This document shows positions 32,505-33,524 of a stretch of 33,524 bases of DNA, in pieces. A program made the position numbers and the translations under genes. How positions within the stretch are numbered: the first letter of the stretch is position 1; each line of letters begins with the position of its first letter. Origin of the DNA: Thalassolituus maritimus (GTDB lineage: Bacteria > Pseudomonadota > Gammaproteobacteria > Pseudomonadales > Oceanobacteraceae); assembly GCA_913019975.1 (NCBI GenBank), contig CAJWBH010000026.1, positions 1-33,524 of the forward strand, in the 5' to 3' direction. The notes under the pieces are model-generated. The model saw only the letters and a program-made list of their open reading frames with translations, was not told where the DNA came from and searched no databases.

Positions 32505-33431
32505 GTGTCACCCAGTATGCCTCAGATAACTGCCCGTATGAAAAAACTGCACCCCAGAAACATTCACAATCAGGAATACGATTTTTATCAGTTGATTAAG
32601 GCATCCCCGAATCTCGCTAACTATATAACGAGAACACCTTCTTCTCAGCAGACGATAGACTTCGCCAACCCGTCAGCTGTAAAAGCGCTGAACGCTGCTC
32701 TCCTTAAGCAGCATTACGGAGTAACTGGCTGGGACATACCTGACGGTGCTCTCTGCCCTCCTGTTCCGGGCCGGGTTGACTACATTCACTACATCGCCGA
32801 TTTGCTGGATTCGATAGAGCCCGATAAGAATGTGCGTATGCTGGATATTGGTACCGGTACCAACGGCATCTACCCACTTCTGGCGAGCAGTGTTTATGAC
32901 TGGGAGTGTGTTGCAACCGACATCAGTGAGGCTTCTTTGGATAATGTCGCGGAGATTTTGAAAAACAACCCGGCTTTGAAGCCCCGCATCAGCCTTCGAC
33001 TACAGCAGGACAAGCACAAGATGTTTGAAGGTGTCGTTCTGCCACAAGACCAATTCAACGTATCGGTTTGCAACCCGCCTTTTCATGCGTCTGCAGAAGA
33101 CGCTCTGCGCGGCAGTCAACGGAAAGTCGCCAACCTCAACAAAGGTAAAGCAGAACCTAAGAGCGAGCCTCTGCTCAACTTTGGCGGTATGAAAAATGAA
33201 CTCTGGTGCAACGGCGGCGAAGCGCTTTTTCTTAAAAAAATGATTAAAGAAAGTAAGCAGTTTGCGTCGCAAATACGCTGGTTTACTAGCCTGGTATCAA
33301 AAGCGGAGAGCGTGAAGCCACTGTCGAAACTTGCGAATAAAGCAGGCGCAACAGACGTTAAGGTCATTGAAATGACACAGGGTAAGAAGCAGACGCGAGT
33401 TCTTGTCTGGACGTTTCAAGCGGTAGATTGA
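32505..33431 (+). CDS. rlmF: 23S rRNA (adenine1618-N6)-methyltransferase
   Basis: Methylates A1618 of 23S rRNA with S-adenosylmethionine. The family N-terminal motif LHPRNIHNQEYDFYQLI, the SAM loop LDIGTGTNGIYPLL (113-126), TDISE (139-143) and the catalytic NPPF (190-193) are all present, and the 308 residues equal E. coli RlmF. The frame opens at a GTG at 32505; ATGs at 32517 and 32538 (closest to the HPRN motif) are alternatives. No start has a good ribosome site. A TATACT at 32492-32497 would start RNA close to 32505, so the GTG may not be used. Confidence 0.95.
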   Translation: MSPSMPQITARMKKLHPRNIHNQEYDFYQLIKASPNLANYITRTPSSQQTIDFANPSAVKALNAALLKQHYGVTGWDIPDGALCPPVPGRVDYIHYIADLLDSIEPDKNVRMLDIGTGTNGIYPLLASSVYDWECVATDISEASLDNVAEILKNNPALKPRISLRLQQDKHKMFEGVVLPQDQFNVSVCNPPFHASAEDALRGSQRKVANLNKGKAEPKSEPLLNFGGMKNELWCNGGEALFLKKMIKESKQFASQIRWFTSLVSKAESVKPLSKLANKAGATDVKVIEMTQGKKQTRVLVWTFQAVD

Positions 33432-33446
33432 TCGAATTGATGAATC

Positions 33447-33470
33447 GCGAATAGCCTCCGGCTGAATCGC
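33447..33470 (+). terminator. Weak hairpin after rlmF
   Basis: GCGA...TAGCC and GGCT...TCGC form an interrupted stem around TCC, 15 bp after the rlmF stop. There is no real U tract (TTATATGG follows), so termination is uncertain. Nothing else is seen to the window end. Confidence 0.3.
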
Positions 33471-33524
33471 TTATATGGACCCGTCCCGTTGTTGCAAGCC
33501 ATTTCGACGTTTCAGATTGAGATT

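Overview
The window looks like a chromosomal segment of a marine gammaproteobacterium, most likely of the Oceanospirillales or a close relative. This is inferred from the housekeeping set (guaB-guaA, xseA, trmA, dbpA, sbcB, tusA, rlmF, a large DUF349 protein, a DUF3015 protein), from the near neighbourhood of guaBA and xseA that is also seen in enterics, and from the moderate GC content. No rRNA, tRNA or CRISPR was seen.

Layout. 1-3379 (minus): 5' part of a very large secreted protein with a LamG/DUF8202-like head and a thrombospondin type 3 calcium-binding stalk, part of it built from about five 339-bp tandem units. 3693-4937 (minus): a secreted solute-binding-like protein with a C-terminal Cache-like domain. 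5042-8183 (minus): guaA and guaB with their own promoter and an intergenic hairpin terminator. 8257-11590 (minus): a lipoprotein alpha/beta hydrolase, a DUF4105/Lnb-type protein with a probable outer-membrane barrel, and a DUF3015 protein. 11743-14219 (plus): xseA, an M23 peptidase and a small acidic ORF. 14209-15683 (minus): a two-gene thioesterase operon. 15870-19747 (plus): trmA, dbpA and a DASS-type transporter.

19847-21937 (minus) is the most unusual part. It is a run of four small unrelated genes separated by short hairpin sites that have the architecture of integron attC recombination sites. Two of the genes end inside the following site, and two start within about 10-20 bases after one. 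No integron integrase is present in the window, so it reads as an integrase-less cassette cluster (CALIN) or one end of a larger chromosomal integron.

22171-24317 (plus): a Tag-like glycosylase homologue, a VC0807-family membrane protein and a ParD/RelE-type toxin-antitoxin pair. 24366-26944 (minus): sbcB and a second lipoprotein hydrolase. 26983-27247: a 265-bp non-coding element bounded by 22-bp near-perfect inverted repeats (21/22), with strong internal hairpins, probably a MITE. 27398-29995 (plus): the DUF349 protein. 30103-32454 (minus): an operon of an Asp-nucleophile hydrolase, an AmpG/RhtX-like MFS transporter and tusA. 32505-33431 (plus): rlmF.

Most of the window is ordinary core genome. 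The accessory signals are the TSP3 repeat protein, the cassette cluster, the toxin-antitoxin pair and the MITE.
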